Of a stretch of DNA of 64,000 bases, positions 18,204 to 29,149 are shown one piece after another. The stretch is from Acidobacterium capsulatum ATCC 51196 (GTDB taxonomy: Bacteria; Acidobacteriota; Terriglobia; Terriglobales; Acidobacteriaceae), in contig NC_012483.1 of assembly GCF_000022565.1 (NCBI RefSeq), positions 186,001 through 250,000 of the forward strand. Reading direction: 5' to 3'. Within the stretch, counting starts at the first letter, position 1. Each line of letters starts with the position of its first letter. The notes beneath the pieces were generated by a model. The model saw only the letters and a list, made by a program, of their open reading frames with translations, was not told the DNA's origin and did not search any database. The translations under genes were made by a program, and so were the position numbers.

Positions 18204-18758
18204 TCAGGCAATAACTTCCGGCGTCAGAATCCGGATGTCCGGCAGGTTGCGGTAGCGCTCGGCATAGTCCATTCCGTAGCCGACTACGAACTCATTCGGA
18301 ATCTCAAAGCCCACGTAATCGGCACGGATCGGCTGAATGCGCCGTGAAGGTTTGTCGAGCAACGCCGCGATACGGATGCTGCGGGGCTTATGCCGCTCAA
18401 AGTGGCTGTAGAGAAAGCTGAGCGTGACGCCTGTATCCAGAATATCTTCAATGACGACGATATTCTTGTTCTCGATGGGCTCGTCAAGATCCTTGATGAG
18501 CTGCACCGCCCCGCTGGTCTGCGTGCCCGATTTGTAACTGGAGGCGGACACAAAGTCGAAGGTGCAGTCCGCGCCGATGTTGCGGGCCAGGTCCGCGAGA
18601 AAAATCGCCGCCCCCTTGAGCACGCCGATCAGCACGGCCGGCTCTCCGTTGAGGTCTTCGCGAATCTGGTGGCCCAGTTCGGCCACCCGGGCCTGAATCT
18701 GGTCGCGGCTGAAGAGGATGGGCAGGTTTTCGGTAGCGGTATAGTCGGGCGTCGGCAT
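18204..18758 (-). CDS. hpt: Hypoxanthine phosphoribosyltransferase
   Basis: This enzyme salvages hypoxanthine and guanine to IMP and GMP using PRPP. The PRPP-binding loop is VVIEDILDTGVTL, preceded by VLKGAAIFLADLAR. The flexible-loop segment SSYKSGTQTSG and the purine-binding end VGFEIPNEFVVGYGMDYAE are intact. The 184-residue length is usual for bacterial HPRT. ATG 18758 is the only sensible start. It lies 82 bases upstream of the PP2C phosphatase gene on the same strand and 88 bases from the divergent lgt. Confidence 0.95.
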   Translation of the reverse strand: MPTPDYTATENLPILFSRDQIQARVAELGHQIREDLNGEPAVLIGVLKGAAIFLADLARNIGADCTFDFVSASSYKSGTQTSGAVQLIKDLDEPIENKNIVVIEDILDTGVTLSFLYSHFERHKPRSIRIAALLDKPSRRIQPIRADYVGFEIPNEFVVGYGMDYAERYRNLPDIRILTPEVIA

Positions 18759-18823
18759 GCGGTTTCTGGCTCGAAGATTAGATTATCGCGAACAGGAAGC
18801 CGAAATGCCGCCCGGGCCGTCGA

Positions 18824-18846
18824 TATACTGAGACTGGCTTATCTTC
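18824..18846 (+). promoter_or_regulatory. Candidate -10 box and short leader of lgt
   Basis: TATACT (18824-18829) lies 17 bases before the lgt ATG, so a transcript would have a leader of only about 10 bases and no ribosome binding site is visible. No good -35 element is seen. The 12 bases CGATATACTGAG at 18821-18832 recur at 45321-45332. Confidence 0.35.
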
Positions 18847-19659
18847 ATGTATCCCTTCATTCACGTTGGCTCGTTTTCGATTGGAACCTTTGGCATCATG
18901 CTATGGCTGGCGGCCGTGGCCGGCTGCTGGATTCTGCACCTGAACTTTACCCGCTGGAAGATCGAGGCTGACGCCATCACCATTGTGGCCTTTGCCACGG
19001 TGGCCGGCGTGATCGGCGCCAAGCTGTGGCATGTGCTCGAGACCCCGCACCAGCTCTTTGCCCATCCGGCGGCGATGCTCTTTGACCGTGCCGGATTTGC
19101 GTGGTTTGGCGGCCTGGTGGCGGCGATTCTGGCCTTGCTGTGGCAGGGCGGCACCTATAACCTGAGCAGCCTGCGCATGCTCGATCTGTGCGCTCCGGCG
19201 GCCGCGCTGGGCTATGGCGTGGGGCGCTGGGGCTGCCAGCTCTCCGGCGACGGGGACTACGGCATTCCCACCCACATGTGGTTTGGCATGAGCTACCCGC
19301 ATGGGCTGGTGCCGACGACGCAGCGCGTTTATCCCACGCCAATTTTTGAGTTCATCGGCGCGTGCATCATCTTTTACATCCTGTGGAAACGCAGCCGTCC
19401 GGGCACGCCCCGGCGTCTGGGCCAGATTACAGCCGAATATCTGCTCTGGACCGGCGGCGCGCGCTTCCTTGTGGAGTTTATTCGCCGGAATCCGAAGATT
19501 TTTCTGGGCCTCTCGAACGCTCAGCTGGCCAGCGTGGGCTCGATGGTGGCGGGCATTCTGCTGCTCGTCTGGGCGCGCAAATATGGTCCCATTCCGGTGC
19601 CCGGCATGCCCAAGCGCAAGCAGGACCCGGATCTCGCTCCCACGGAGCAGGCATCCTGA
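18847..19659 (+). CDS. lgt: Prolipoprotein diacylglyceryl transferase
   Basis: Lgt attaches diacylglycerol from phosphatidylglycerol to the lipobox Cys of prolipoproteins in the inner membrane. The 270-residue protein has about seven helices. The family signature appears as GYGVGRWGCQLSGDGDYG, with Cys and Ser where many proteobacterial enzymes have Asn and Phe. Other conserved pieces are FAWFGGLVAAI (active-site His replaced in this segment), VYPTPIFEFIG and GGARFLVEFIRRNP. A short charged tail (KRKQDPDLAPTEQAS) ends the protein. Start ATG 18847 yields the usual MYPFIHVGSFSIGTFGIMLWLA. A strong terminator follows. Confidence 0.93.
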   Translation: MYPFIHVGSFSIGTFGIMLWLAAVAGCWILHLNFTRWKIEADAITIVAFATVAGVIGAKLWHVLETPHQLFAHPAAMLFDRAGFAWFGGLVAAILALLWQGGTYNLSSLRMLDLCAPAAALGYGVGRWGCQLSGDGDYGIPTHMWFGMSYPHGLVPTTQRVYPTPIFEFIGACIIFYILWKRSRPGTPRRLGQITAEYLLWTGGARFLVEFIRRNPKIFLGLSNAQLASVGSMVAGILLLVWARKYGPIPVPGMPKRKQDPDLAPTEQAS

Positions 19660-19660
19660 C

Positions 19661-19700
19661 GAAGTGTCTCTGACCGGCGTCTGCTGGTCAGAGACACTTC
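19661..19700. terminator. Bidirectional terminator between lgt and the SprT-like gene
   Basis: GAAGTGTCTCTGACC (19661-19675) and its exact reverse complement (19686-19700) form a perfect 15-base-pair stem with a 10-base loop. It lies between two convergent genes. There is no T-tract on either side, so it may work by blocking polymerase or protecting 3' ends. Confidence 0.75.
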
Positions 19701-19715
19701 CGCATCCTTCGCCGG

Positions 19716-20402
19716 TTACAGCGTTTTCAGATAGGCTTTGGCTTCTTCGAGCTGAGGAAAGAGACGCTCCTCCGCCTGAAACGCGGGCGGATGCACGCAG
19801 CGGCGTCCATTGCGTGACTTGACGGGATGCTTCAGGTGCAGCATCTCGTGATACATCAGGTATTCGATGGCGTAGCGCGGCGTGTTTTTGCGGTCAAAGA
19901 CGCGGCTCACCATGATGGTGTTGTGCGCCGGGTCATAGTGGCCAAGCAGGCGGCGTGCGGAGTGCTCGCTCCAGGTGAGTTGCGGGCGTCCCAGCAGCCC
20001 ATGAAAGAAGCGCAGGTTGAGCGCTTCAAAAACTTCTTCCAAATCGTAGTGCTCGCCCTTCGCTGACAGAATGCGCTTGCGCCCCCGTGTCTGGCGGATG
20101 CGCTCGCTCTGCCGCACAATGGCTTCGCTGCCGGTGTAGCGCCGGTAGCGCGTGGCGTGGGCCGGGTCAATGGGCTTGCGGTAGAGCTTGGCCAGCAGAA
20201 TATGCGCGATGGCGCGCAGCACCGGCTCGGGCGCACCCTCCAGCAGATCAGAGAGATGCACGCGAATCTGGCCTTCGCGCAGGCGGATGGTGGTATTGAG
20301 AGATGTGAAGCGGTAAAAACGAACGTGAATGGGGGGGATGGGAGCGCGCGGGCGCAGGCCGCGGTATTCCTCTTCAAACCAGCTTACGAGTTCAGGGATC
20401 AC
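19716..20402 (-). CDS. SprT-like zinc metallopeptidase domain protein
   Basis: The 228-residue protein carries the gluzincin motif HEMLH in EYLMYHEMLHLKHPVKS, with a downstream His-rich CVHPPAFQAEERLF that supplies the third ligand, as in SprT/YgjP-like proteins. Before it, LTWSEHSARRLLGHYDPAHNTIMVSRVF matches the beta-rich lead-in of SprT domains. The N-terminal 100 residues, rich in Arg and Tyr, are not recognised. No signal peptide is present, so it is probably cytoplasmic. SprT-like proteases of eukaryotes cut DNA-protein crosslinks, but bacterial roles are poorly known. Confidence 0.8.
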   Translation of the reverse strand: MIPELVSWFEEEYRGLRPRAPIPPIHVRFYRFTSLNTTIRLREGQIRVHLSDLLEGAPEPVLRAIAHILLAKLYRKPIDPAHATRYRRYTGSEAIVRQSERIRQTRGRKRILSAKGEHYDLEEVFEALNLRFFHGLLGRPQLTWSEHSARRLLGHYDPAHNTIMVSRVFDRKNTPRYAIEYLMYHEMLHLKHPVKSRNGRRCVHPPAFQAEERLFPQLEEAKAYLKTL

Positions 20403-20472
20403 TGCAATTCTGAAAGTAGCACAGAGAGGAGCAGTGGCTCTCCACAGGGGAGAACCGGCTGGGGAACGGGTC

Positions 20473-21267
20473 CTAATTCACCCAGCCAGGCAGATGTTCA
20501 AAACCGGGCCGCGCAAAATAGTAGCCCTGGAAGTAACGCATGCCCAGATCGCGCAGCGCCTGCAGTTCGCATGCGGTTTCCACACCCTCGGCAATCACTT
20601 GCACACCGAGCGCGTTGCAGGCATCCAGAATGGCGCGGATAATCACCCGCGATGCGAGCCGGGTGTGAACTTCGCGCGTGAGTTCGCGGTCGATTTTGAG
20701 AATGTCCGGCTGAAAGTTTGCCAGCAGGTTCAGCCCTGCATAGCCGGCGCCAAAGTCATCAATGGCCACCCGGAATCCCCGGGCGCGGTATTCGCGGATG
20801 ATGGAGTTCAGGTGAGCCTGATCGCGCACGCGTTCGCCTTCGGTGACCTCAAAGATCAGGCGATCGAGCGGAAAGTTGTGCCGGCTGGCAGCATCGAGTG
20901 TCTTTTGAATGCAGGTTGCCGGGTTATAAACCGCGTTCGGATAAAAATTGATCGACAGGCTTGCACCTGTGTCCGCCATGCCCAGCCCGGACGCCATTTC
21001 AATCGCCTTGACCCTGCACCCCTGGTCGAGGGCATAGCGGTTGGAATCGTCGGCCAGGTCGAGCACCGTGCTGGCGGGTTCGCCATTTACCCCACGCACC
21101 AGAGCTTCGTACGCATAGATGTTGCGGGCGTCGAAGTCGACAATCGGTTGAAATGCCATTGAGAACGCCACAGGGAAGTTTATCGGCGAACAGTCTTTGC
21201 ACTTGAACGCGGATTGAGAACTTTCTAATATTTTGGGCGCTTTGGGCGCGGGGGCCGAAGAAGACAC
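20473..21267 (-). CDS. Stand-alone EAL domain phosphodiesterase
   Basis: The EAL domain hydrolyses c-di-GMP to pGpG. All usual active-site motifs are present: YEALVRG (the EAL), LSINFYPN, LIFEVTEGE, VAIDDFGAGYAGLN, ILKIDREL, VIAEGVET and FQGYYFARP, so the enzyme should be active. The 264-residue protein has no GGDEF partner and no membrane helix. Ahead of the domain a 35-residue extension contains a CxxC pair (FKCKDCSPINFP), a possible metal or redox site. Start GTG 21267 has AGGAG upstream. It may be soluble and oppose the two cyclase-bearing proteins nearby. Confidence 0.92.
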   Translation of the reverse strand: MSSSAPAPKAPKILESSQSAFKCKDCSPINFPVAFSMAFQPIVDFDARNIYAYEALVRGVNGEPASTVLDLADDSNRYALDQGCRVKAIEMASGLGMADTGASLSINFYPNAVYNPATCIQKTLDAASRHNFPLDRLIFEVTEGERVRDQAHLNSIIREYRARGFRVAIDDFGAGYAGLNLLANFQPDILKIDRELTREVHTRLASRVIIRAILDACNALGVQVIAEGVETACELQALRDLGMRYFQGYYFARPGFEHLPGWVN

Positions 21268-21381
21268 GAGGGAACTCCTGGAATAGATAACTCAAAGAGT
21301 GTATCGGCGGATTCTCGAAGGCTTTTACCGGATCAAATCCGCTCCAGAGCCCAGCCCGAGCCTGAGGCGTTCGCTTCCCGA

Positions 21382-22692
21382 TCAATGATGCGGCAGCGCC
21401 TCCAGCCGATGCCGTGCCTGCCAGGTCTGGTTGGCGAACTGCGGGCCGGGATTCGACGCCAGAAACTGGTGATAGTAGCTCGCCGCCTGCTTGTACTGCC
21501 GCAGATGGTCATAGGCGGTCGCAAGCAGGAAGAGCGTGGCCGGAGTGTTGGGCGTAAGCTGCGCCCGCTGTTCGAGCGCCGCAATTTCCTGCTGGTATTG
21601 GCCGGTCTCGTTGGAGGCAAAGGCCACGCCGGAGAGCGCGTCAATGTCACCGGGCTGCGCCTTCAACGCCTGCTGAAAGGTGGAGACTGCCTCGGGAAAT
21701 CTCTTCTGGCGAATCAGCACCTGCCCGTAGGAATCGAGCGCATCGGTGTTGCCGGGCTGGGCCGCAATCACCTGCGGATAGAGTGCTGCGGCCTTGTCCA
21801 TGTCACCGGACTGCAGATAGGCATCGGCCAGCATATTCGCCACGGTGGGGTTGTGGGGATGAAGCTGATGGAGCTTTTCAAGGGAAGCAATGGCCTCGGT
21901 CAGCTTGCCCTCGGCGCTCAGAATGGCCGCATACTCGGCGTTCAGCGTGGGGTCATCGGGATCGCGCGTCAGCGCTGACTTCACCAGCGGCTCGGCCTGA
22001 TCGTACTTCTTCTCAACCATCAGGATGTGCGTGAGTCCGGCAATCGCGGCGGAGTCTTCCGGCGAGTTCGCGAGCACGTGGCGGTACTCCTGCTCGGCGA
22101 TGTCAGGACTGCCGGCGTTCTCGGCGATCCGCGCGGCGAGCATCGTGTCCGAGGCGGTTTCAGGGGTGAGCTTGAGCGCCTGCACGAGTGCGGCGCTGGC
22201 CTTGGTGGGGTCGCTCTTCACCAGCAGCTTGGCCAGCGCGCGATAGGCCTGCGCTTTCGCCGTGGGATTCGGCGGATTGGGCTTGTCAGCGGTCGCGGCT
22301 TCGAGTTGTGTCTCCGCTTCAGATTTGCCTTGCCGCGCGAGCAGCAGGCCGAGCGCCAGGTGAGACTCAAACTGATGTGGATTGGCCGCGAGCGCTTTGC
22401 GGAAATATGCCGCAGCCTGCTCGGTGTGGCCGGCCGAGTCTTCGCAATAGCCCATGTCAAAGAGCGCGCGATCATCGGAGGCATGCGCGGAGAGATAGGC
22501 GTTGAGCAGCGTTTCGGCCTGCGCGCACTGGCCGTTGGCAATGTCGTTTTCCACCGTGTTCAGAGGCGACGCACCCTGCTGCGTGGGAGCCGGAGGTGGC
22601 TGCGTGCCGGGAGGCAGGGAAGTCTGAGCGGCGAGAGGCGAGACGAGTGCGAGCAGCAGCGCGGGCACGGCAAAGCGGGAGGCAAAATCCAT
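21382..22692 (-). CDS. Secreted tetratricopeptide-repeat protein
   Basis: After a signal peptide (MDFASRFAVPALLLALVSPLAAQ) and a Pro/Gln linker, the 436-residue protein consists of about nine or ten TPR units, such as ALFDMGYCEDSAGHTEQAA and ADAYLQSGDMDKAAALYPQV. Two Cys residues (GQCAQAE, DMGYCED) may form a disulfide. TPR arrays bind partner proteins; no enzymatic domain is seen. It starts only 5 bases after the uvrA stop on the same strand, so the two are probably co-transcribed, although a functional link to repair is not obvious. Confidence 0.88.
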   Translation of the reverse strand: MDFASRFAVPALLLALVSPLAAQTSLPPGTQPPPAPTQQGASPLNTVENDIANGQCAQAETLLNAYLSAHASDDRALFDMGYCEDSAGHTEQAAAYFRKALAANPHQFESHLALGLLLARQGKSEAETQLEAATADKPNPPNPTAKAQAYRALAKLLVKSDPTKASAALVQALKLTPETASDTMLAARIAENAGSPDIAEQEYRHVLANSPEDSAAIAGLTHILMVEKKYDQAEPLVKSALTRDPDDPTLNAEYAAILSAEGKLTEAIASLEKLHQLHPHNPTVANMLADAYLQSGDMDKAAALYPQVIAAQPGNTDALDSYGQVLIRQKRFPEAVSTFQQALKAQPGDIDALSGVAFASNETGQYQQEIAALEQRAQLTPNTPATLFLLATAYDHLRQYKQAASYYHQFLASNPGPQFANQTWQARHRLEALPHH

Positions 22693-22697
22693 AAAAC

Positions 22698-25700
<3,003 letters not shown>

Positions 25701-25814
25701 CGCCCATGGCAAGGCCGGACGGCTGGGAGCGAAAGCTCCCAACTTAATTATCCCACCGGGCGGCAGGAAAAGGGCAGGAGCAGGGTGATGGGAGCGGGCC
25801 CGCGCTTGAGCTTA

Positions 25815-26267
25815 TCAATTCTTCCTGCGCGCTGCCTTCCTGGCTTCTTTCCTGCGCCGCTCCATCTCCTCCGGCGCATACATGGTGCCCCGGCACTTCG
25901 GCTTGCCGCAGTTGCAGCGGGCTTCGTCCTCGTCGCCGTCGTACAAGTGATAGTCGTAGGTCAGCTCTTCGCCGGCGGCGATATCACGAATCGCCTTGAT
26001 CCAGACGCGGCCCTTGACCTCGCCGGTTTCGCAGTTCGGGTCGCAGCAATGATTCAGAAACATCGCCGTGCCATGGCCGTCGATCACCTCATCGCCGTTG
26101 CCGACGCCGAAGAGATAGGTCGTCGGAGAGTTCTCATATTTGGCGTCGGCGGCTTCCTTGGTGATGCGCGGCCCGGTGTACTCCACCACGCGCGCGCCTT
26201 TGCGAATGGGGGTGGTCGTGTAACAGCCTGCGGCGTGAATCGACGAAGAGCGTATGATGAGGCCCAT
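25815..26267 (-). CDS. Bacterial SET-domain protein (putative lysine methyltransferase)
   Basis: This is a compact 150-residue SET domain. It starts MGLIIRSSSIHAAGCYTTTPIRKGARVVEYTG, the SET-N strand. It then shows FLNHCCDPNCETGEV, matching the NHxxxPNC cofactor-binding motif, GEELTYDYHLY, and a post-SET zinc knuckle CNCGKPKCRGTM. The C-terminus is very basic (ERRRKEARKAARRKN). All S-adenosylmethionine-binding motifs look intact, so catalysis on a Lys side chain is likely. The target in a bacterium is unknown; ribosomal or nucleoid proteins are possibilities. The longer frame to 26453 is rejected because ATG 26267 gives the normal domain start. It is divergent from the next gene. Confidence 0.88.
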   Translation of the reverse strand: MGLIIRSSSIHAAGCYTTTPIRKGARVVEYTGPRITKEAADAKYENSPTTYLFGVGNGDEVIDGHGTAMFLNHCCDPNCETGEVKGRVWIKAIRDIAAGEELTYDYHLYDGDEDEARCNCGKPKCRGTMYAPEEMERRRKEARKAARRKN

Positions 26268-26349
26268 AAGTTGAAGCGAGTATACCGGGAAGTCTTCTTG
26301 AAAACTGCGTCTCTTCGTCCTCGTTTTTGCGTCAAATAGGAGCATGGGA

Positions 26350-27102
26350 ATGAAGCGTCTCTTGTCGATCATGATGGTTGCGGCGATGACGGCCGCGATT
26401 CCGGCTGTCGCGCAGCAAAACCAGCAGAACCAGCAGGCCCCCGCACATCCCATGGCGCCCTTTGCGCCGGGCTCGCCGGATAATCCTCAAACAGCAACGC
26501 CGCAGGCGAAGAAAAACTGGGGCGGCGGCCTCACCTGCGACAAAGGCAAGTGCAAGCCGACGAAGCCCGCTGATGGGCAGTCCTCTGACGGCTACCCCAG
26601 CTTCCCGTCCAGCGCGCTCGCGCCCGACGCGCCCGATGCCAGCCCGGCCCAGCAAAACCCGTTTCCTGAGGCAAAGTCACTGGCCGCGCAAAAGAAGGCG
26701 CAGCAGGCCGCGCCGCAGCCACCGCCGGCTACGGAACCCTCCAGCTCCAGCGACCAGCGCTTGCCTGGCGTCGATGCCCTGGGCAACGGCTCCACGATGC
26801 ACACCGATGACGGCACGGGAAAGCCGGTCTTCAATCCCGGACTCGCAGCCAAAGACAACAAGGTAGGCAGTTTTTATCTCGCCTCGGGCGACTACGTAGG
26901 AGCCTATTCGCGCTTCAAAGAGGCCACGCAGGTAGACCCCAAGAATGCCGAAGCCGTCTTTGGCCTCGCCGAAGCGGCCGACCGTCTCGGCAAGCGAACC
27001 GAGGCCATTCAGAACTTCGAAATCTATCTGGACGCCGTACACAAAGGCCGGGACGCCAAGACGGCCCGCAAAGCCCTTAAGCGCCTCACCGCCCATCCTT
27101 GA
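26350..27102 (+). CDS. Secreted protein with low-complexity linker and C-terminal TPR
   Basis: ATG 26350 lies seven bases after AGGAG and starts a signal peptide MKRLLSIMMVAAMTAAIPAVAQ; an ATG two codons earlier sits too close to the site. A Gln/Pro-rich stretch follows, then a short CDKGKCKP pair of Cys, a Pro/Ala/Ser-rich linker of about 80 residues, and finally two TPR-like helices pairs (GSFYLASGDYVGAYSRFKEA and AVFGLAEAADRLGKRTEAI). The end is basic. The function is unknown; the layout suggests a periplasmic scaffold. Confidence 0.8.
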   Translation: MKRLLSIMMVAAMTAAIPAVAQQNQQNQQAPAHPMAPFAPGSPDNPQTATPQAKKNWGGGLTCDKGKCKPTKPADGQSSDGYPSFPSSALAPDAPDASPAQQNPFPEAKSLAAQKKAQQAAPQPPPATEPSSSSDQRLPGVDALGNGSTMHTDDGTGKPVFNPGLAAKDNKVGSFYLASGDYVGAYSRFKEATQVDPKNAEAVFGLAEAADRLGKRTEAIQNFEIYLDAVHKGRDAKTARKALKRLTAHP

Positions 27103-27195
27103 GGAGCTTCCGCTCTCGCCGCTCTTTCAGTGCATCGAAATGGGCCGTCGCTCCGGTTTCAGGCGGCGGCCTTTGCACATCTACACTGCGAATGC

Positions 27196-28578
27196 ATGAA
27201 GTCCGCACCCATCGCTCCTGACATTCGCCTGCGCCCTGACGGCATCACGCCGTGCGGCCCCGCTTTTCTCTCTCGCCTGATCGAGGGCAAGGCCTTTCGC
27301 GGCAATGCCGCCGAGGTGCTGGCGGTCAATGCCCGCGAGTTCGGTGACCTGGTGGAGATTCGCATTCCCGGCCGCCGCCTGCTGCAGTGCAATCATCCTG
27401 AACTGGTACAGGAAATGCTCGTGCGTGATGCGCCGCATCACCATCGCAACATCGTCATGCAGCGATCAAAGCTGGTGCTGGGCGACGGCCTGCTCACCAG
27501 TGAAGAGCCGCTGCACATGCGCCAGCGCCGCCTTGCCCAGCCGGCCTTTCACCGGCACCGCATTGCGGCCTATGGCGAGGTGATTGCCCAATTTACACAG
27601 GCCATGACTGCGGGCTGGCAGCACGGCAGCATTCGCAACGCGCATGAGGACATGCTGCTGCTGGCCCTGCGCATCGTCGGCAAGACGCTGTTCAATCTCG
27701 ACGTCGAGAACGAAGTGCGGCAAATCTCCGCCGCCGTGGACTCATTCATGGGCTTTTTGCCGCTGGCCTTTCTGCCATTTCCTGAACTGATTCTGTCGAT
27801 GCCGGTTCCGGCCATGGCCCGCATCCGGCGCAGCCGCGACAGCCTCGATGCCTTCATCTACGGCGTCATTCGCGAGCGCCGCGCCCATCCGGGCGACCGG
27901 GGCGACCTGCTGAGCATGCTGCTGGCTGCCGTCGATGAAGAGGAGCACTCCGGCAGCATGACCGACCGGCAGGTGCGCGATGAGTGCCTCACCGTTCTGC
28001 TCGCCGGGCATGAAACCACGGCCAGCGGACTCACCTTCGCGCTCTGGCTGCTCGCCACCCACCCTGAGGTGCAGGACCAGCTCGCCGCCGAGTGCCACCG
28101 AGTGCTTGGCGGGCGTGCTCCTGCTGCCGAAGACTATGCGCAGCTCAAATTTGCCGAGCAGGTCTTTGCCGAGGCCATGCGGCTTTATCCGCCGGTATGG
28201 GTGACCGCGCGCACCGCCGCCGAAGATTACGAGTATCGCGGCTACCGCGTGCGCAAGGGCACGGTGCTGCTGGCTCCGCAGTACGTTATTCATCGCGATG
28301 CGCGGTTCTATCCCGACCCGATGCGCTTTGACCCCTCCCGCTTTGACGAGGAGGCGAAAGCTGCGCGCCCGCGCCTCGCCTATTTTCCTTTTGGTGCAGG
28401 GAACCGCCAGTGCATCGGCGAGGGGCTGGCTTGGATGGAAGGCGTGCTGGCGCTGGCGACGATTGCCCAGCAATGGCGGCTGGCTCCGGCTGAGGGCATG
28501 CCGCCGCAGCCGCCTCTGGCCGCTGAAGTCACCTTGCGTCCAAAAGCTCCGATGCTTTTGCGCGTCGAGAGGCGATAA
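27196..28578 (+). CDS. Cytochrome P450
   Basis: This 460-residue soluble P450 monooxygenase carries every landmark: the oxygen-activating I-helix VLLAGHETTASGLTFAL, the K-helix ExxR in FAEAMRLYPP, the PERF-like DPSRFDEE, and the heme-binding loop FPFGAGNRQCIGEGLAWME with its Cys ligand. The I-helix and overall length resemble the CYP102/CYP4-like bacterial group more than the short camphor type. No ferredoxin or reductase gene is adjacent, so redox partners come from elsewhere. ATG 27196 is chosen over the upstream frame to 27130. The substrate cannot be deduced; a DinB-type gene follows. Confidence 0.94.
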   Translation: MKSAPIAPDIRLRPDGITPCGPAFLSRLIEGKAFRGNAAEVLAVNAREFGDLVEIRIPGRRLLQCNHPELVQEMLVRDAPHHHRNIVMQRSKLVLGDGLLTSEEPLHMRQRRLAQPAFHRHRIAAYGEVIAQFTQAMTAGWQHGSIRNAHEDMLLLALRIVGKTLFNLDVENEVRQISAAVDSFMGFLPLAFLPFPELILSMPVPAMARIRRSRDSLDAFIYGVIRERRAHPGDRGDLLSMLLAAVDEEEHSGSMTDRQVRDECLTVLLAGHETTASGLTFALWLLATHPEVQDQLAAECHRVLGGRAPAAEDYAQLKFAEQVFAEAMRLYPPVWVTARTAAEDYEYRGYRVRKGTVLLAPQYVIHRDARFYPDPMRFDPSRFDEEAKAARPRLAYFPFGAGNRQCIGEGLAWMEGVLALATIAQQWRLAPAEGMPPQPPLAAEVTLRPKAPMLLRVERR

Positions 28579-28615
28579 TTGCGATGAGCAGCCAATCCAC
28601 GGCAGGAGAAGCCCG

Positions 28616-29149
28616 ATGCATCGCGAACTGGAGCGGGTCGTCGAGAGGTTCTTGCCGGTGCTGCAGTGGCTCTCCGCCTCGCAGTGCCAGCAGCAGTTGC
28701 CCCGCCGCGTCGAAAGCTGGAGCGTGCAGCAGAACGTGGTGCATCTGGTGCTGACTTACCGCTCCACGGCGCAGCTTCTGGAGCGCTGCCTTGCACAGGG
28801 ACCGCCACCCTCTGACCGTCCCGCGCTCGGGCAGATCGCTCCTCGCCTGCTGGTGATCGGCCTGGGCATTTTTCCCCGTGGCGCCAAGTCTCCCGAGCGC
28901 GTCCATCCGGACCGGCTTACGTTGCCCGCTAAATCCGGAGCTGACCTGATCTTGCTGTTGCGAGAAGAACTGGCGCGTATGGACACGCTGCTTGCGGAGT
29001 GCGAGGCAAAACTCGGCGCATCCGCGTTGGGTTCTCACTTCGCATTCGGACCGCTCACGGCTCGCCAATGGAGGCGCTTTCACACGCTTCACGGCTACCT
29101 GCACTTGCATCAGGTAAAGAGTCTGCTCCGTGCCATTCCTTTGAATTAG
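28616..29149 (+). CDS. DinB/DUF1569-like protein
   Basis: The 177-residue protein is helical and fits the DinB superfamily, near DUF1569. It opens MHRELERVVERFLPVLQWLSA, has SWSVQQNVVHLVLTYRST with a candidate His ligand, and ends with LTARQWRRFHTLHGYLHLHQ, the usual C-terminal HxxxxxHxHQ metal site. ATG 28616 has CAGGAGA upstream. It follows the P450 by 37 bases in the same direction, so the two may be co-transcribed. Its last four bases overlap the convergent prepilin peptidase gene. Function unknown. Confidence 0.75.
   Translation: MHRELERVVERFLPVLQWLSASQCQQQLPRRVESWSVQQNVVHLVLTYRSTAQLLERCLAQGPPPSDRPALGQIAPRLLVIGLGIFPRGAKSPERVHPDRLTLPAKSGADLILLLREELARMDTLLAECEAKLGASALGSHFAFGPLTARQWRRFHTLHGYLHLHQVKSLLRAIPLN

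Noticed and set aside
26268-26453. N-terminal extension of the SET protein, with several Cys and Trp
   Set aside because: It would run through the divergent promoter region and the next gene's start; the SET domain begins properly at ATG 26267.
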